A stretch of DNA of 64,000 nt. Source: JBBRVP01 sp038246785 (lineage in GTDB: Bacteria > Actinomycetota > Actinomycetes > Jiangellales > Jiangellaceae). The position numbers and the translations under genes are program-made. The notes under the pieces are model-generated. The model had not been told where the DNA came from. It saw only the letters and a program-made list of their open reading frames with translations, and did not search any database. The stretch covers positions 62,001 to 126,000 of the forward strand of contig JBBRVP010000004.1 of NCBI GenBank assembly GCA_038246785.1. The letters run 5' to 3'. Below, piece by piece: positions 1-9,261 of the stretch. Within the stretch, counting starts at the first letter, position 1; each line of letters begins with the position of its first letter.

Positions 1-29
1 GTTCCAAGCTGGCCGAGCGCATCGGCTGA
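1..29 (+). CDS. 3' end of an upstream gene (partial)
   Basis: The first bases read in frame as SKLAERIG followed by TGA at 27-29, which fits the C-terminus of a gene lying outside the window. Nothing more can be said about its function. It ends 38 bases before pxpA. Confidence 0.4.
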
Positions 30-67
30 GCGGCGTCCACCGGCACCCGACGGGTTAGCGTTGCGGC

Positions 68-826
68 GTGCCGGTCGACCTCAATGCCGACCTCGGCGAG
101 GGTTTCGCACGCTGGAAGCTCACCGATGACGCTGCACTGCTGGCGGTGGTGACCAGCGCCAGCGTCGCGTGCGGCTACCACGCCGGTGACGCCCCGACGA
201 TGCATGCGGTGTGCTCGGGCGCGGCCGCCCGCGGGATCGCCGTCGGTGCCCAGGTGTCCTACAACGACCTCGTCGGCTTCGGCCGGCGCCGCCTCGACGT
301 CCACCCAGACGTCCTGCTCGCCGAGGTGATCCACCAGATCGGCGGCTTGCAGGCGATCGCCCGCGCCTGCGGCACCACGGTCAGCTATGTCAAGCCGCAC
401 GGCGCGCTCTACGCGGCCGTCGTGGACTCCGAGCCGCAGGCGGGCGCGGTCATCGAGGCGGTGCTGAGCTGCGGCGCCGACCTCGTGGTACTCGGCGCGC
501 CGGGGTCTCGGTTGCTGACACTGGCCGAGCAGGTGGGTCTGCGTGCGGTCGTGGAGGCGTTCCCCGATCGCGGCTACGCCGCCGACGGACGGCTGCTGCC
601 GCGCGGCAGCTCCGGGGCGCTGCTCACCGAGCCGCAGCAGGTCGCCGCCCGCGCCGTACGGATCGCCGTCGACGGTCTGGTCGACACGGTGGACGGCCCG
701 CTGGAGCTGCACGCCGATTCGCTGTGCGTCCACGGCGACTCGCCCGGCGCCGCCGCGACCGCCCGGGCCGTGCGCACCGCGCTGGAAGAGGCGGGCCTCG
801 TGCTGCGGCCGTTCGCGCCGGCATGA
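68..826 (+). CDS. pxpA: 5-oxoprolinase subunit PxpA (LamB/YcsF family)
   Basis: PxpA works with PxpB and PxpC in the ATP-dependent opening of 5-oxoproline (pyroglutamate) to glutamate in the cytoplasm. The 252-aa product has the usual family length. It opens with the diagnostic DLNADLGEG motif at residues 4-12 and carries SVACGYHAGD and KPHGALY further on; all three are LamB/YcsF signatures. The GTG start places DLNADLGEG at the expected distance from the N-terminus. The stop overlaps the ATG of pxpB (ATGA), so the three genes form one translationally coupled operon. Family assignment is secure; the reaction follows from the pxpABC family. Confidence 0.95.
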   Translation: MPVDLNADLGEGFARWKLTDDAALLAVVTSASVACGYHAGDAPTMHAVCSGAAARGIAVGAQVSYNDLVGFGRRRLDVHPDVLLAEVIHQIGGLQAIARACGTTVSYVKPHGALYAAVVDSEPQAGAVIEAVLSCGADLVVLGAPGSRLLTLAEQVGLRAVVEAFPDRGYAADGRLLPRGSSGALLTEPQQVAARAVRIAVDGLVDTVDGPLELHADSLCVHGDSPGAAATARAVRTALEEAGLVLRPFAPA

Positions 827-1446
827 GACCGCGGCTGCTCCCGGTTGGCGACGCCGCCGTGCTCGTCGAGCTGGCAGATCTCGACCAGGTGCTGGCCTGG
901 GCCGATGTGCTGGACGAGCGGGCGCTGCCCGGCGTGCTCGACGTCGTGCCCGCGGCCCGGACCGTGCTCGTCCGCTGGGATGCCACGGCGACCACGTCCG
1001 CCACGGTGCGCTCGGCACTCGTGGCACTCTCGCCGCGCCCGGTGACCGACCGCGAGCCGGCCGGCAGCGAGGTCGAGGTGCCGGTCGTGTACGCCGGCCC
1101 GGACCTCGCCGAGGTCGCTCGGCTCACCGGACTCGGCACCGAGGAAGTGGTCGCCCGACACGCCGCATCGTCCTGGCGGGTCGCCTTCTGCGGTTTCGCG
1201 CCAGGCTTCGGCTACCTCGTCGGCGGCGACCCCGCCCTGCAGGTGCCGCGTCGAGCCGAGCCGCGCACGCGCGTCCCGGCCGGCGCGGTGGGGTTGGCCG
1301 GCGAGTACTCCGCCGTCTACCCGCGGGCCAGCCCGGGCGGCTGGCAGCTGATCGGCCGCACCGAGTTGCCCGTGTGGGACGCCCGCCGCGACCCACCGGC
1401 CGTGCTCCGGCCGGGCGTGCGGGTGCGGTTCGTGGCGGTGCGGTGA
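823..1446 (+). CDS. pxpB: 5-oxoprolinase subunit PxpB (KipI/allophanate hydrolase subunit 1 family)
   Basis: This 207-aa protein is the B subunit of 5-oxoprolinase. The family signature CGFAPGFGYL lies at about residues 123-132, and the C-terminus carries the expected GGWQLIGRTELPVWD stretch. Its ATG overlaps the pxpA stop (ATGA), and its own TGA overlaps the pxpC GTG (GTGA). This ordering of A, B and C with two 4-bp overlaps implies stoichiometric production of a complex. Homologues in Bacillus (KipI) also affect a sporulation kinase, but nothing here suggests that role. Confidence 0.94.
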   Translation: MRPRLLPVGDAAVLVELADLDQVLAWADVLDERALPGVLDVVPAARTVLVRWDATATTSATVRSALVALSPRPVTDREPAGSEVEVPVVYAGPDLAEVARLTGLGTEEVVARHAASSWRVAFCGFAPGFGYLVGGDPALQVPRRAEPRTRVPAGAVGLAGEYSAVYPRASPGGWQLIGRTELPVWDARRDPPAVLRPGVRVRFVAVR

Positions 1447-2315
1447 ACGCGCTCGAGGTGATCGCCTCGGGTCCCTTCGCCACCGTGCAGGACCTCGGCC
1501 GGCCGGGCTTCGCCGTCCTCGGCGTCGGGGCCTCCGGCGCGGCCGACCGCGGCTCCCTGCGGCTGGCCAACCGGCTGGTCGGCAACCCCGAAGGCGCCGC
1601 CGCGGTGGAGGCGACGTACGGCGGCCTCGTGGTGCGCGCGCGGGGCGCGCTGACGCTGGCCGCCGCCGGCGCGGCGTGCCCGCCGCCGGCCGGGGCCGCG
1701 GCGCTGCCGTCAGGGGCGGTCGTGGAGCTGTCCGCCGGCGCGGTGGCCGGGCTGGGGCCACCGGCGGTCGGGCTGCGGACGTACGTCGCCGTCCGCGGTG
1801 GGATCGCGGTCGAGGCCGTGCTCGGCTCACGAGCGCGCGACGTGCTCGGCGGCATCGGGCCGCCACCGCTGACATCCGGCGACGTGCTGGCGGTCGGGGA
1901 CCCTCCCGCGCCGCCATGGCAGCCGGTCGACGTCGCACCCGGCCCGGCGCCCCGCACCGGTCCGGCGCTGTTGCGGGTCGTCCTCGGCCCCCGGGACGAG
2001 TGGTTCACGGCGGGTTCGCTGCGCCGGCTGGTCGGTGCGGACTACGTCGTGGGCGGCCGCTGCGACCGGGTCGGCATGCGCCTCGAAGGGCCGCCGCTGC
2101 GGCGGGTCGACACTCGCGAGCTCGACAGCGAGGGCATGGTGCGCGGGTGCCTGCAGGTGCCGCCCGACGGGCGGCCGGTGCTGCTGCTGGCCGACGCCCC
2201 GGTCACCGGCGGCTATCCGGTGGTCGCCGTGGTGGTCGACGCCGACGTCGACCGGGCGGCCCAGCTCCGCCCCGGTGACCGGCTGCGCTTCACCGCGACG
2301 AGCGTCCCGGCCTGA
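1443..2315 (+). CDS. pxpC: 5-oxoprolinase subunit PxpC (KipA/allophanate hydrolase subunit 2 family)
   Basis: PxpC is the third 5-oxoprolinase subunit. The 290-aa protein starts with the family pattern FATVQDLGRPGF near residue 11 and continues with GVGASGAAD and LANRLVGN. The central YVAVRGGI and the C-terminal GGYPVVAVV are also typical. The start is the GTG overlapping the pxpB stop; an upstream open frame exists but has no family similarity. It ends 31 bp before the stop of the convergent GNAT gene, and no hairpin terminator is evident between them. Confidence 0.94.
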   Translation: MNALEVIASGPFATVQDLGRPGFAVLGVGASGAADRGSLRLANRLVGNPEGAAAVEATYGGLVVRARGALTLAAAGAACPPPAGAAALPSGAVVELSAGAVAGLGPPAVGLRTYVAVRGGIAVEAVLGSRARDVLGGIGPPPLTSGDVLAVGDPPAPPWQPVDVAPGPAPRTGPALLRVVLGPRDEWFTAGSLRRLVGADYVVGGRCDRVGMRLEGPPLRRVDTRELDSEGMVRGCLQVPPDGRPVLLLADAPVTGGYPVVAVVVDADVDRAAQLRPGDRLRFTATSVPA

Positions 2316-2346
2316 CCGCGCCTTGGCCCGGACGCTGCGATGGATG

Positions 2347-3225
2347 TCAGAGCAGCACCGCGGACGGCACGTACGGCATCGGCGGACGCATGTGCCGCAG
2401 CCCTAGGTAGCCGTCGGGGAGCACGGACAGCCGTGCGGCAAGGCCGATGTCGACCGCCCAGTCCTGCTCGACGGTGAGGTCGCCCACCGTCACCTCGGTG
2501 CCGGGAGGCACCCTCGCCAGCGCCTCCCAGAGCAGCCGTTGCGCGACCGCCCGGTTGGTCGCGGCCAGCGTCGAGACGCCGTCCTGGCGGAGGTACGCGT
2601 AGCCCTGCCCGGTGAACGTGTCGCACACGAGCAAGCGCCCCCCGCGCGCGAGAAAGTCGTGGTCGGGGCCTCGGACGGCGCCGCGTACCCGCCGGTCCAC
2701 CGAGTCGCACAGGTCGCGGTCGCCCGCCCCGCCGTCCCGGACGGCGTCGACGACCGGCAGCGTCGACCGATCGACGACGCCGACGGCCTTGACCGTCGGG
2801 TGCAGGGTGAAACCGGCGCTGCGGTAGCGGCGGTACGCCAGCGGGTCGGGCGCCGCGCAGAGGATGCCGCGCAGGCAGCCGCGCGAGTAGCCCAGGGCTG
2901 CGTCGAGCAGCACCCGCCCGACCCCCTGGCCCTGCCGCACCGGCACGACCGCGTACATCGACAACCCCCACAGCAGATCCCGCCGCAGCGAGGTCGCCAC
3001 GCCGACGACGGCGTCGTCCACCTCCGCGACCCAGCACCCGCCGGGGTCGTGGGCCAGCAGGTGCTGCGCCCGCTGCCGCCACCGCTGCGCGCGCTCCGGC
3101 GGCCGGGGGAACTCGGCCGGGTAGCCGGTGGCGAACGCCTTCCCGCTGACCCGCTCGGCCTCGACGATGTCGTCCGCGCGCAGCGGGCGCACCCGCAGCC
3201 CCGGCACCGCCTCGCCCACCGACAT
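2347..3225 (-). CDS. GNAT-family N-acetyltransferase (two-domain)
   Basis: The N-terminal half is a GNAT domain. It has a strand-like WVAEVDDAVVGVATS followed by the acetyl-CoA pyrophosphate-binding segment RQGQGVGRVLL at about residues 97-107. The C-terminal half (about 170-292) looks like a second, more degenerate GNAT-like domain, as in Eis-type proteins. The acceptor cannot be deduced. At 292 aa it is longer than a single GNAT. Its ATG is 17 bp from the ATG of the divergent glycerate kinase gene, leaving almost no room for a leader, and its 3' end faces pxpC. Confidence 0.85.
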   Translation of the reverse strand: MSVGEAVPGLRVRPLRADDIVEAERVSGKAFATGYPAEFPRPPERAQRWRQRAQHLLAHDPGGCWVAEVDDAVVGVATSLRRDLLWGLSMYAVVPVRQGQGVGRVLLDAALGYSRGCLRGILCAAPDPLAYRRYRSAGFTLHPTVKAVGVVDRSTLPVVDAVRDGGAGDRDLCDSVDRRVRGAVRGPDHDFLARGGRLLVCDTFTGQGYAYLRQDGVSTLAATNRAVAQRLLWEALARVPPGTEVTVGDLTVEQDWAVDIGLAARLSVLPDGYLGLRHMRPPMPYVPSAVLL

Positions 3226-3242
3226 GCCGCAGACTCTGCCGC

Positions 3243-4367
3243 ATGCGCGTCCTGGTCGCCCCGGACGAGTTCGCCGGCACGTTGTCCGCGGTCGAGGCCG
3301 CGCGGGCGATCGCCGAAGGCTGGTCGCGGCGTGCCCCCGGCGACGCGTTGCGGCTGCTGCCGATGGCCGATGGCGGGCCCGGATTCGTCGACGTCGTCCA
3401 CGCCGTGCTCGGCGGGACGCTGCACGCGGTCACCGTGCCCGGACCGTTGGGGCCGCCGGTACCGGCCACGGTGCTGTCGGTCGACGGCACCGCGTACGTC
3501 GAGTCCGCCCAGGCGTGCGGACTCGCGCTGCTGCCGCGAAGCAGCGACGGCCCGGAGCCGGGCATCGCAGAGCGGGCGAGCAGCCTGGGCGTGGGCCGGC
3601 TCGTGGCCGCCGCCCTCGACGCCGGCGCGCGGCGCGTGGTCGTCGGCCTGGGCGGCTCGGGCACCGTCGACGGCGGGGCCGGGCTGCTGGCCGCGCTCGG
3701 CGCGGTGGGGGAGCCCGACGCCACCCTCGACCGCGGTGCACTCGGCCTCGGCCGGCTGCAGGGCATCGACGTCTCAGCTGCCCGCCGGCGGCTTGCCGGC
3801 GTCGAGCTGGTCGCCGCGACCGACGTCGACAACCCGTTGCTGGGCCTGCGGGGAGCCACCAACGTCTACGGCCCCCAGAAGGGCCTCCCGCAAGACCGCC
3901 TCGTCGCCGTGGACGGTGCGCTGACCCGGCTTGCCCACCTCGCCGGTCGCGGCCCGGCCGACGCCCCGGGCGCCGGTGCAGCGGGCGGCCTCGGCTACGC
4001 CCTGTTGCTGCTGGGCGCGACGGTGCGGCCCGGCCTCGAACTCGTGGCGGCGACGGTGGGGCTCCCGGACGCGATCGGCGCAGCCGACCTCGTGCTCACC
4101 GGCGAGGGCCGCACCGACTACTCCTCGTTCAGCGGCAAGGTCGTGTCCGGGGTGGCCCGCACCGCCAACACTGCTGGGGTGCCCTGCGTCGTGCTCGCCG
4201 GTGAGGTGCAGGTGGGAAGCCGCGAGCTGCGCAACGGCGGCGTCGAGTCCGCCTACGGCATGGTCGAGCTCTACGGCGTCGAGGCCGCCCTCCACCGGCC
4301 CGCGGCCACGCTCAGCCTGCTCGCCGAGCGGGTGGCCCGTACCTGGTCCCGCACGCCCCACCCATGA
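3243..4367 (+). CDS. glycerate kinase (GlxK/GckA type I family)
   Basis: The protein should phosphorylate D-glycerate with ATP, feeding glyoxylate or glycerate carbon into lower glycolysis. The 374-aa product begins with the family N-terminus VLVAPDEFAGTLSA. It contains PMADGGPGF near residue 41 and the glycine-rich GGSGTVDGGAGLLAALG near residue 138, both typical of type I glycerate kinases. The ATG is at the expected place relative to VAPDEF. The stop codon is followed after one base by a long perfect palindrome. In M. tuberculosis a homologue (Rv2205c) also sits beside the ErpA-like gene, which supports the identification. Confidence 0.9.
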   Translation: MRVLVAPDEFAGTLSAVEAARAIAEGWSRRAPGDALRLLPMADGGPGFVDVVHAVLGGTLHAVTVPGPLGPPVPATVLSVDGTAYVESAQACGLALLPRSSDGPEPGIAERASSLGVGRLVAAALDAGARRVVVGLGGSGTVDGGAGLLAALGAVGEPDATLDRGALGLGRLQGIDVSAARRRLAGVELVAATDVDNPLLGLRGATNVYGPQKGLPQDRLVAVDGALTRLAHLAGRGPADAPGAGAAGGLGYALLLLGATVRPGLELVAATVGLPDAIGAADLVLTGEGRTDYSSFSGKVVSGVARTANTAGVPCVVLAGEVQVGSRELRNGGVESAYGMVELYGVEAALHRPAATLSLLAERVARTWSRTPHP

Positions 4368-4368
4368 T

Positions 4369-4425
4369 CGAGTGGAACACCAGGCCGACACGCTGGACCC
4401 GCGTGTCGGCCTGGTGTTCCACTCG
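4369..4425. terminator. perfect 25-bp inverted repeat after the glycerate kinase gene
   Basis: Positions 4369-4393 are exactly complementary to 4401-4425, leaving a 7-base loop (4394-4400). The arm begins CGAGTGGAACACC. No T-run follows on either strand, so this is not a classical intrinsic terminator, but long stems without U-tracts often end transcription in high-GC actinobacteria. It begins one base after the glycerate kinase stop. Termination is inferred; the dyad is seen directly. Confidence 0.7.
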
Positions 4426-4552
4426 GGCAGCTGCTCCATCCGCTGCTGGTGTGTGCGACCATGGACGCGAGGAATCCCCGTCCCGAGCGGGGCGTTGCCC
4501 CTCACGGCAGGCCAGGTGGCCTGCACCGCCCGACCCCAGGGAGTGCACCGCA

Positions 4553-4909
4553 ATGACCGTCAGCGAGCAGACCACCGGTCAGACCGCCGGGGTCGTCCTC
4601 ACCGACAACGCCGCCGCCAAGGTCAAGGCCCTGCTCGAGCAGGAGGGTCGCGATGACTTGGCGCTGCGGGTGGCCGTGCAGCCCGGCGGCTGCTCGGGCC
4701 TGCGCTACCAGCTCTTCTTCGACGAGCGGCAGCTCGACGGCGACGTCGTGGAGCGCTTCGGCGGGGTCGGCGTCGTCACCGACCGGATGAGCGCGCCATA
4801 CCTCGCCGGCGCGAGGATCGACTTCGTCGACACGATCGAGCAGCAGGGCTTCACGATCGACAACCCCAACGCACAGGGCTCGTGCGCCTGCGGCGACTCG
4901 TTCCACTGA
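4553..4909 (+). CDS. erpA: iron-sulfur cluster insertion protein ErpA (HesB/IscA A-type carrier)
   Basis: This is an A-type carrier that delivers Fe-S clusters to apoproteins in the cytosol. The 118-aa protein shows VQPGGCSGLRY with the first ligand cysteine at about residue 43, and the C-terminal GSCACG with the other two. That gives the three-cysteine pattern of the family. The ATG at 4553 is preferred because an in-frame extension upstream would run through the palindrome and has no family similarity. Neighbours match the M. tuberculosis Rv2204c context (glycerate kinase before, PfkB kinase and ctaC after). A role in maturing respiratory enzymes is inference from that context. Confidence 0.93.
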   Translation: MTVSEQTTGQTAGVVLTDNAAAKVKALLEQEGRDDLALRVAVQPGGCSGLRYQLFFDERQLDGDVVERFGGVGVVTDRMSAPYLAGARIDFVDTIEQQGFTIDNPNAQGSCACGDSFH

Positions 4910-4955
4910 GCCCGGTCCCCGACGCTCGCGACCTCCGGCCACGCAGGCCGCAGCC

Positions 4956-5990
4956 GTGACCTCGCACGCCACGGCGCCGGGCCGCGACGGGCGGGGGGCG
5001 GTCGCGCGCATCGCCGTCACCGGCTCCATCGCCACCGATCACCTCATGACCTTTCCAGGTCGCTTCGCGGACTCCTTCGTGGAGGAGCAGCTGGACAAGG
5101 TCTCGCTGTCCTTCCTGGTCGACGAGCTCGAGGTCCGCCGTGGAGGCGTGGCGGCCAACATCGCCTTCGGCATGGCCACACTCGGTCTGCGCCCGGTGCT
5201 CGTGGGTGCGGTGGGCGAGGACTTCGGCGACTACCGGTCCTGGCTGGAGCGTCACGGGGTCGACCTGGCCGGCGTACACGTCTCGCAGACCCGGCACACG
5301 GCCCGTTTCGTGTGCACCACCGACGTCGCGCACGCGCAGATCGCGTCGTTCTACTCCGGCGCGATGGCCGAGGCGCGCTCCATCGAGCTGGAGCCGCTGG
5401 CCGAGCAGCTCGGTGGGCTCGACCTGGTGGTCGTCAGCCCCAACGACCCGGCGGCGATGCTGCGCCACACCGACGAGTGCCGGGAGCGCGGCTACGCGTT
5501 CGCGGCCGATCCCTCCCAGCAGCTGGCCCGCATGGCGGGTCCGGACATCCGCGAGCTCGTCGACGGCGCCGCGTACCTGTTCAGCAACGGCTACGAGGAG
5601 GCGCTCATCGAGCAGCGCACCGGCTGGGACGGGCCCGAGGTGTTGCGCCGGGTGGGCGTGCGGGTGACCACCCACGGCAAGGACGGCATCGTCGTGGAGC
5701 GGGCGGGTGCCGCCCGGATCGACGTGCCGGTGGTCCCGGCCGAGGCGGCCGTCGACCCCACGGGTGTCGGCGACGGGTTCCGTGCCGGCTTCCTCGCGGC
5801 CGCGGCCTGGGGACTGCCCGACGAGCGCTGCGCGCAGGTCGGCGCGCTGCTCGCCACCCACGTGATCGAGACCGTGGGCACCCAGGAGTACGCGCTGGGT
5901 CGTGCGGACTTCCTCGACCGGCTGGCCCGCACCTACGGCGACGCCGCAGCAGCGGAGGTCGGTCCGCACCTCGTCACCGGGCGCCGATAG
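4956..5990 (+). CDS. PfkB-family carbohydrate (adenosine-type) kinase
   Basis: The 344-aa product has both PfkB signatures. The N-terminal glycine-rich segment GGVAANIAFGMATLG lies near residues 66-80, and the C-terminal DPTGVGDGFRAGF supplies the catalytic Asp at about residue 272. M. tuberculosis Rv2202c, which occupies the equivalent place beside ctaC, belongs to this family and has been described as an adenosine or carbohydrate kinase. The substrate here cannot be fixed from sequence. Translation starts at GTG 4956, 46 bp after erpA, probably in the same transcript. Confidence 0.9.
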   Translation: MTSHATAPGRDGRGAVARIAVTGSIATDHLMTFPGRFADSFVEEQLDKVSLSFLVDELEVRRGGVAANIAFGMATLGLRPVLVGAVGEDFGDYRSWLERHGVDLAGVHVSQTRHTARFVCTTDVAHAQIASFYSGAMAEARSIELEPLAEQLGGLDLVVVSPNDPAAMLRHTDECRERGYAFAADPSQQLARMAGPDIRELVDGAAYLFSNGYEEALIEQRTGWDGPEVLRRVGVRVTTHGKDGIVVERAGAARIDVPVVPAEAAVDPTGVGDGFRAGFLAAAAWGLPDERCAQVGALLATHVIETVGTQEYALGRADFLDRLARTYGDAAAAEVGPHLVTGRR

Positions 5991-6124
5991 CTCGTCCCCC
6001 GCTCGGGAATCCGCGCCGTCACGATGCCCGCCAGGGTCCCCGTGCGTCCGGCGAACGCTGGAGTAGGCTCGGCCGCGGTAGGCCTGCCCCGCCCGTCATT
6101 CCCGCGTCGAGAGAGGCCGTCCTC

Positions 6125-7039
6125 GTGGGTCGCCGTAGCCCTGACACCACACTCGTGGGTCGACTGGTGCGTCGCGCACCCGCACCGCGCACGTCCGTCC
6201 GGCGCCGCTCGCTGTGGGTGCTCGCAGCGGCCGCGGCGGGCGCGCTGCTGTCCGGGTGTGCCGCTGACCAGTGGAGGCGCGGGGCGCTGCCGCCGCCGGC
6301 CACCGAGCAGAGCACGGCCGCCGGCAACTTCTGGGTCTGGACCTGGATCGCCGCGCTGTCCGTCGGCGCCGTGGTGTGGGGCCTCATCCTCTTCGCCGCC
6401 TTCCGCTACCGCAAGCGCAACGACGACCTGCCACCGCAGACGCGCTACAACATCCCGATCGAGGCGCTGTACACCGTCGTGCCGTTCATCATCATCGGGG
6501 CCCTGTTCTACTGGGAGATCCAGACCGAGCCGAAGATCAAGCAGACCACCGGCGACGCGTCGGTGCACGTCACCGTCCTCGGCCAGAAGTGGTCGTGGAC
6601 GTTCAACTACACCGACGACCAGGTCTACGACGTCGGGCTCAGCGCCGCCTCGGGCGAGGAGACCCAGCGCCCGGTGCTCTACCTCCCGGTCGGGGAGCGG
6701 GTCGAGTTCAAGCTGCGCTCCCCGGACGTCATCCACTCCTTCTGGGTGCCCAACTTCTACTTCAAGATGGACGTCATCCCCGGCCGGGACAACTCGTTCC
6801 AGGTGACCCCCAATGTGAAGGGCACGTTCGCCGGCCGGTGCGCCGAGCTGTGCGGCACCTACCACAGCCGCATGCTCTTCACGTTGAGGGTGGTCGACCG
6901 GGCGGACTACGACGCGCACCTGCGTGCGCTGCGGACCGCCGGCCAGACCGGAGAGATCACCGAGGGCGACGTACGGTACGACTACGCCGCCACCGGCGGG
7001 GCCGCCGCGGCCGGGCAGGGCGAGGGGAGCAGCCAGTGA
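6125..7039 (+). CDS. ctaC: cytochrome c oxidase subunit II (aa3 type)
   Basis: This is the membrane-anchored CuA subunit of the aa3 oxidase that accepts electrons from the bc1-bound cytochrome. It has an N-terminal signal with a lipobox (LLSGC), a second membrane span (about 75-100) and a third (about 115-135). A periplasmic cupredoxin domain follows, with the CuA ligands in [14 protein letters not shown] near residues 239-252. The GTG at 6125 gives 304 aa; an in-frame GTG at 6155 is an alternative. The 3' end overlaps ctaD by 4 bp. A TAGGCT element at 6064-6069 may be a -10 box, but no convincing -35 is visible. Confidence 0.95.
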   Translation: MGRRSPDTTLVGRLVRRAPAPRTSVRRRSLWVLAAAAAGALLSGCAADQWRRGALPPPATEQSTAAGNFWVWTWIAALSVGAVVWGLILFAAFRYRKRNDDLPPQTRYNIPIEALYTVVPFIIIGALFYWEIQTEPKIKQTTGDASVHVTVLGQKWSWTFNYTDDQVYDVGLSAASGEETQRPVLYLPVGERVEFKLRSPDVIHSFWVPNFYFKMDVIPGRDNSFQVTPNVKGTFAGRCAELCGTYHSRMLFTLRVVDRADYDAHLRALRTAGQTGEITEGDVRYDYAATGGAAAAGQGEGSSQ

Positions 7040-8742
7040 CCACCCTGGGAGAGCGTCCGGTCGCGACGGCGACCGTGCCGGTGCAGCGCCGGGAGCCGGG
7101 CAACAAGGCCGTCAAGTGGTTGACCACGACCGACCACAAGACGATCGGCCACATGTACCTCACGACCTCGTTCGCCTACTTCCTGCTCGGCGGCGTGATG
7201 GCCATGCTCATCCGCGCCGAGCTGTTCAGTCCCGGGCTGCAGTTCCTCAACGAGGACACCTACAACCAGCTGTTCACGATGCACGGCACGATCATGCTGC
7301 TGATGTTCGCGACGCCGCTGTTCGTCGGCTTCGCCAACGTCATCATGCCGCTGCAGATCGGCTCGCCCGACGTCGCGTTTCCACGGCTGAACCTGCTCAG
7401 CTACTACCTGTACTTCCTCGGCAGCCTCATCGCGATCGGCGGCTTCATCACCCCGGGCGGCGCGGCGAGTTTCGGGTGGACCATCTACATGCCGCTGGGC
7501 GACGCGACCAACTCCCCGAACCTCGGCGGCAGCCTGTGGGTGCTGGGGCTGGCGCTGTCCGGGTTCGGCACCATCCTCGGCGGCGTCAACTTCATCACCA
7601 CGATCCTGTGCATGCGCGCACCGGGCATGACGATGTTCCGGATGCCGATCTTCACCTGGAACATCCTGCTGACCAGCGTGCTGGTGATCATGGTGTTCCC
7701 GGTGTTCGCCGCCGCGCTGTTCGCGATCGCCGCCGACCGGCTCTTCGGTGCGCACATCTTCGACCCGGACCACGGCGGGCCGGTCATGTTCCAGCACCTG
7801 TTCTGGTTCTTCGGCCACCCCGAGGTCTACATCATCGCCCTGCCGTTCTTCGGCATCATCACCGAGGTGATCCCGGTCTTCAGCCGCAAGCCGATCTTCG
7901 GCTACAAGGGGCTGGTGGCGGCGACGCTGGCGATCGCCGGCCTGTCGATGGCGGTGTGGGCGCACCACATGTTCGTCACCAACGCGGTGCTGCTGCCGTT
8001 CTTCTCGTTCATGTCCCTGCTCATCGCGATCCCCACCGGCCTGAAGTTCTTCTCCTGGATCGGCACGATGTGGCGTGGCTCGGTGACCTTCGAAACCCCC
8101 ATGCTGTGGGCCGTCGGGTTCCTCGTCACGTTCCTGTTCGGCGGGCTGACCGGGGTCGTGCTGGCCGCCCCGTCGCTGGACTTCCAGGTCTCCGACACCT
8201 ACTTCGTCGTCGCGCACTTCCACTACGTCGTGTTCGGCACCGTCGTGTTCGCGATGTTCTCCGGCTTCTACTTCTGGTGGCCGAAGATGACCGGCAAGAT
8301 GCTCGACGAGCGACTCGGCAAGATCCACTTCTGGATGCTGTTCATCGGCTTCCACACCACGTTCCTGGTCCAGCACTGGCTCGGCGTGGAAGGCATGCCC
8401 CGCCGGTACGCCGACTACGAGCCCACCGACGGCTTCACCCGGCTCAACGAGGTCTCCAGCGCCGGCGCCTTCCTGCTCGGGCTGTCCACGCTGCCGTTCC
8501 TGTGGAACGTGTGGATCACCCACCAGCGGGCGCCGAAGGTCACCGTCGACGACCCGTGGGGCTGGGGCGGCTCGCTGGAGTGGGCCACCTCCTGCCCGCC
8601 GCCACGGCACAACTTCACCTCGCTGCCCCGCATCCGCTCCGAGCGCCCGGCCTTCGACCTCAAGCACCCAGAGGTCACCGCGGCAGAGTTCCCACAGGAC
8701 GAAGAACCCGACGCGACGGTACTCGGCACGCCCCACCTCTAG
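7036..8742 (+). CDS. ctaD: cytochrome c oxidase subunit I (aa3 type)
   Basis: CtaD carries low-spin heme a and the heme a3-CuB centre where O2 is reduced with proton pumping. The 568-aa protein contains FTMHGTIM (heme a ligand His), FGHPEVY with the cross-linked His-Tyr pair, WAHHMF (CuB ligands) and VVAHFHYVV (heme ligands), with about twelve hydrophobic segments. The GTG start overlaps the ctaC stop (GTGA). Subunits III and IV are not in the window; in actinobacteria ctaE usually sits with qcrCAB elsewhere. Confidence 0.97.
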   Translation: MTTLGERPVATATVPVQRREPGNKAVKWLTTTDHKTIGHMYLTTSFAYFLLGGVMAMLIRAELFSPGLQFLNEDTYNQLFTMHGTIMLLMFATPLFVGFANVIMPLQIGSPDVAFPRLNLLSYYLYFLGSLIAIGGFITPGGAASFGWTIYMPLGDATNSPNLGGSLWVLGLALSGFGTILGGVNFITTILCMRAPGMTMFRMPIFTWNILLTSVLVIMVFPVFAAALFAIAADRLFGAHIFDPDHGGPVMFQHLFWFFGHPEVYIIALPFFGIITEVIPVFSRKPIFGYKGLVAATLAIAGLSMAVWAHHMFVTNAVLLPFFSFMSLLIAIPTGLKFFSWIGTMWRGSVTFETPMLWAVGFLVTFLFGGLTGVVLAAPSLDFQVSDTYFVVAHFHYVVFGTVVFAMFSGFYFWWPKMTGKMLDERLGKIHFWMLFIGFHTTFLVQHWLGVEGMPRRYADYEPTDGFTRLNEVSSAGAFLLGLSTLPFLWNVWITHQRAPKVTVDDPWGWGGSLEWATSCPPPRHNFTSLPRIRSERPAFDLKHPEVTAAEFPQDEEPDATVLGTPHL

Positions 8743-8789
8743 CGGCGCTAGATCTCGTCCACGATCGGTCGAAGAAGGATGGCGCAGGC

Positions 8790-9227
8790 ATGCAGCGAAG
8801 GCAGCCCACGGGCGCCGCACTGCCGCCCGGCCGGATACGGGTCGCCCGGGTCTACGACGACCTCCGCGGGGAGGACGCGGCGCGCGTCCTCGTCGACCGG
8901 GTGTGGCCACGCGGGGTGAAGAGGGCCGACCTGGCCCTATACGCCTGGGCTCGACCGCTTGCCCCGTCCACCGAGCTGCGCAGGTGGTACGGCCACCGGC
9001 TGGAGCGATGGACTGAGTTTCGTCGCCGCTACCTCGACGAGCTCGCCCAACCGGACGGCACGGACGCTCTCGCTGACCTGCAAGCGCTGGCTGCAGACCA
9101 GCCGGTGGTCCTGCTCACCGCTACCCGAGACGTCGACCACAGCCAGGCCGCCGTGCTCGCCGAGGTCGTCCAGGGCGGCGCGGCTGAGACCGGTCGCCCG
9201 GCGGGCGTACGTCCTTCATCGCATTGA
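8790..9227 (+). CDS. DUF488 family protein
   Basis: The 145-aa protein matches the DUF488 pattern: RVYDD near the start, then VLVDRVWPRGVKR, WARPLAPSTELRRWYGH and FRRRYLDEL. Biochemical function of the family is unknown. The start chosen is the ATG at 8790; a second ATG at 8779 is in another frame. It ends 34 bp before the ferredoxin gene, so the two may share a transcript. It lies 47 bp after ctaD. Confidence 0.85.
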   Translation: MQRRQPTGAALPPGRIRVARVYDDLRGEDAARVLVDRVWPRGVKRADLALYAWARPLAPSTELRRWYGHRLERWTEFRRRYLDELAQPDGTDALADLQALAADQPVVLLTATRDVDHSQAAVLAEVVQGGAAETGRPAGVRPSSH

Positions 9228-9261
9228 CGACGTCGGACCGGATGGCAGAAGGGAGACCGGC

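Noticed and set aside
4364..4552. N-terminal extension of ErpA through the palindrome
   Set aside because: The frame is open but has no family similarity and would encode the inverted repeat; ATG 4553 gives the normal length.
6982..8910. Long open frame antisense to ctaD
   Set aside because: It is a by-product of high GC in a real gene's shadow: low-complexity composition, no family pattern, and ctaD is certain.
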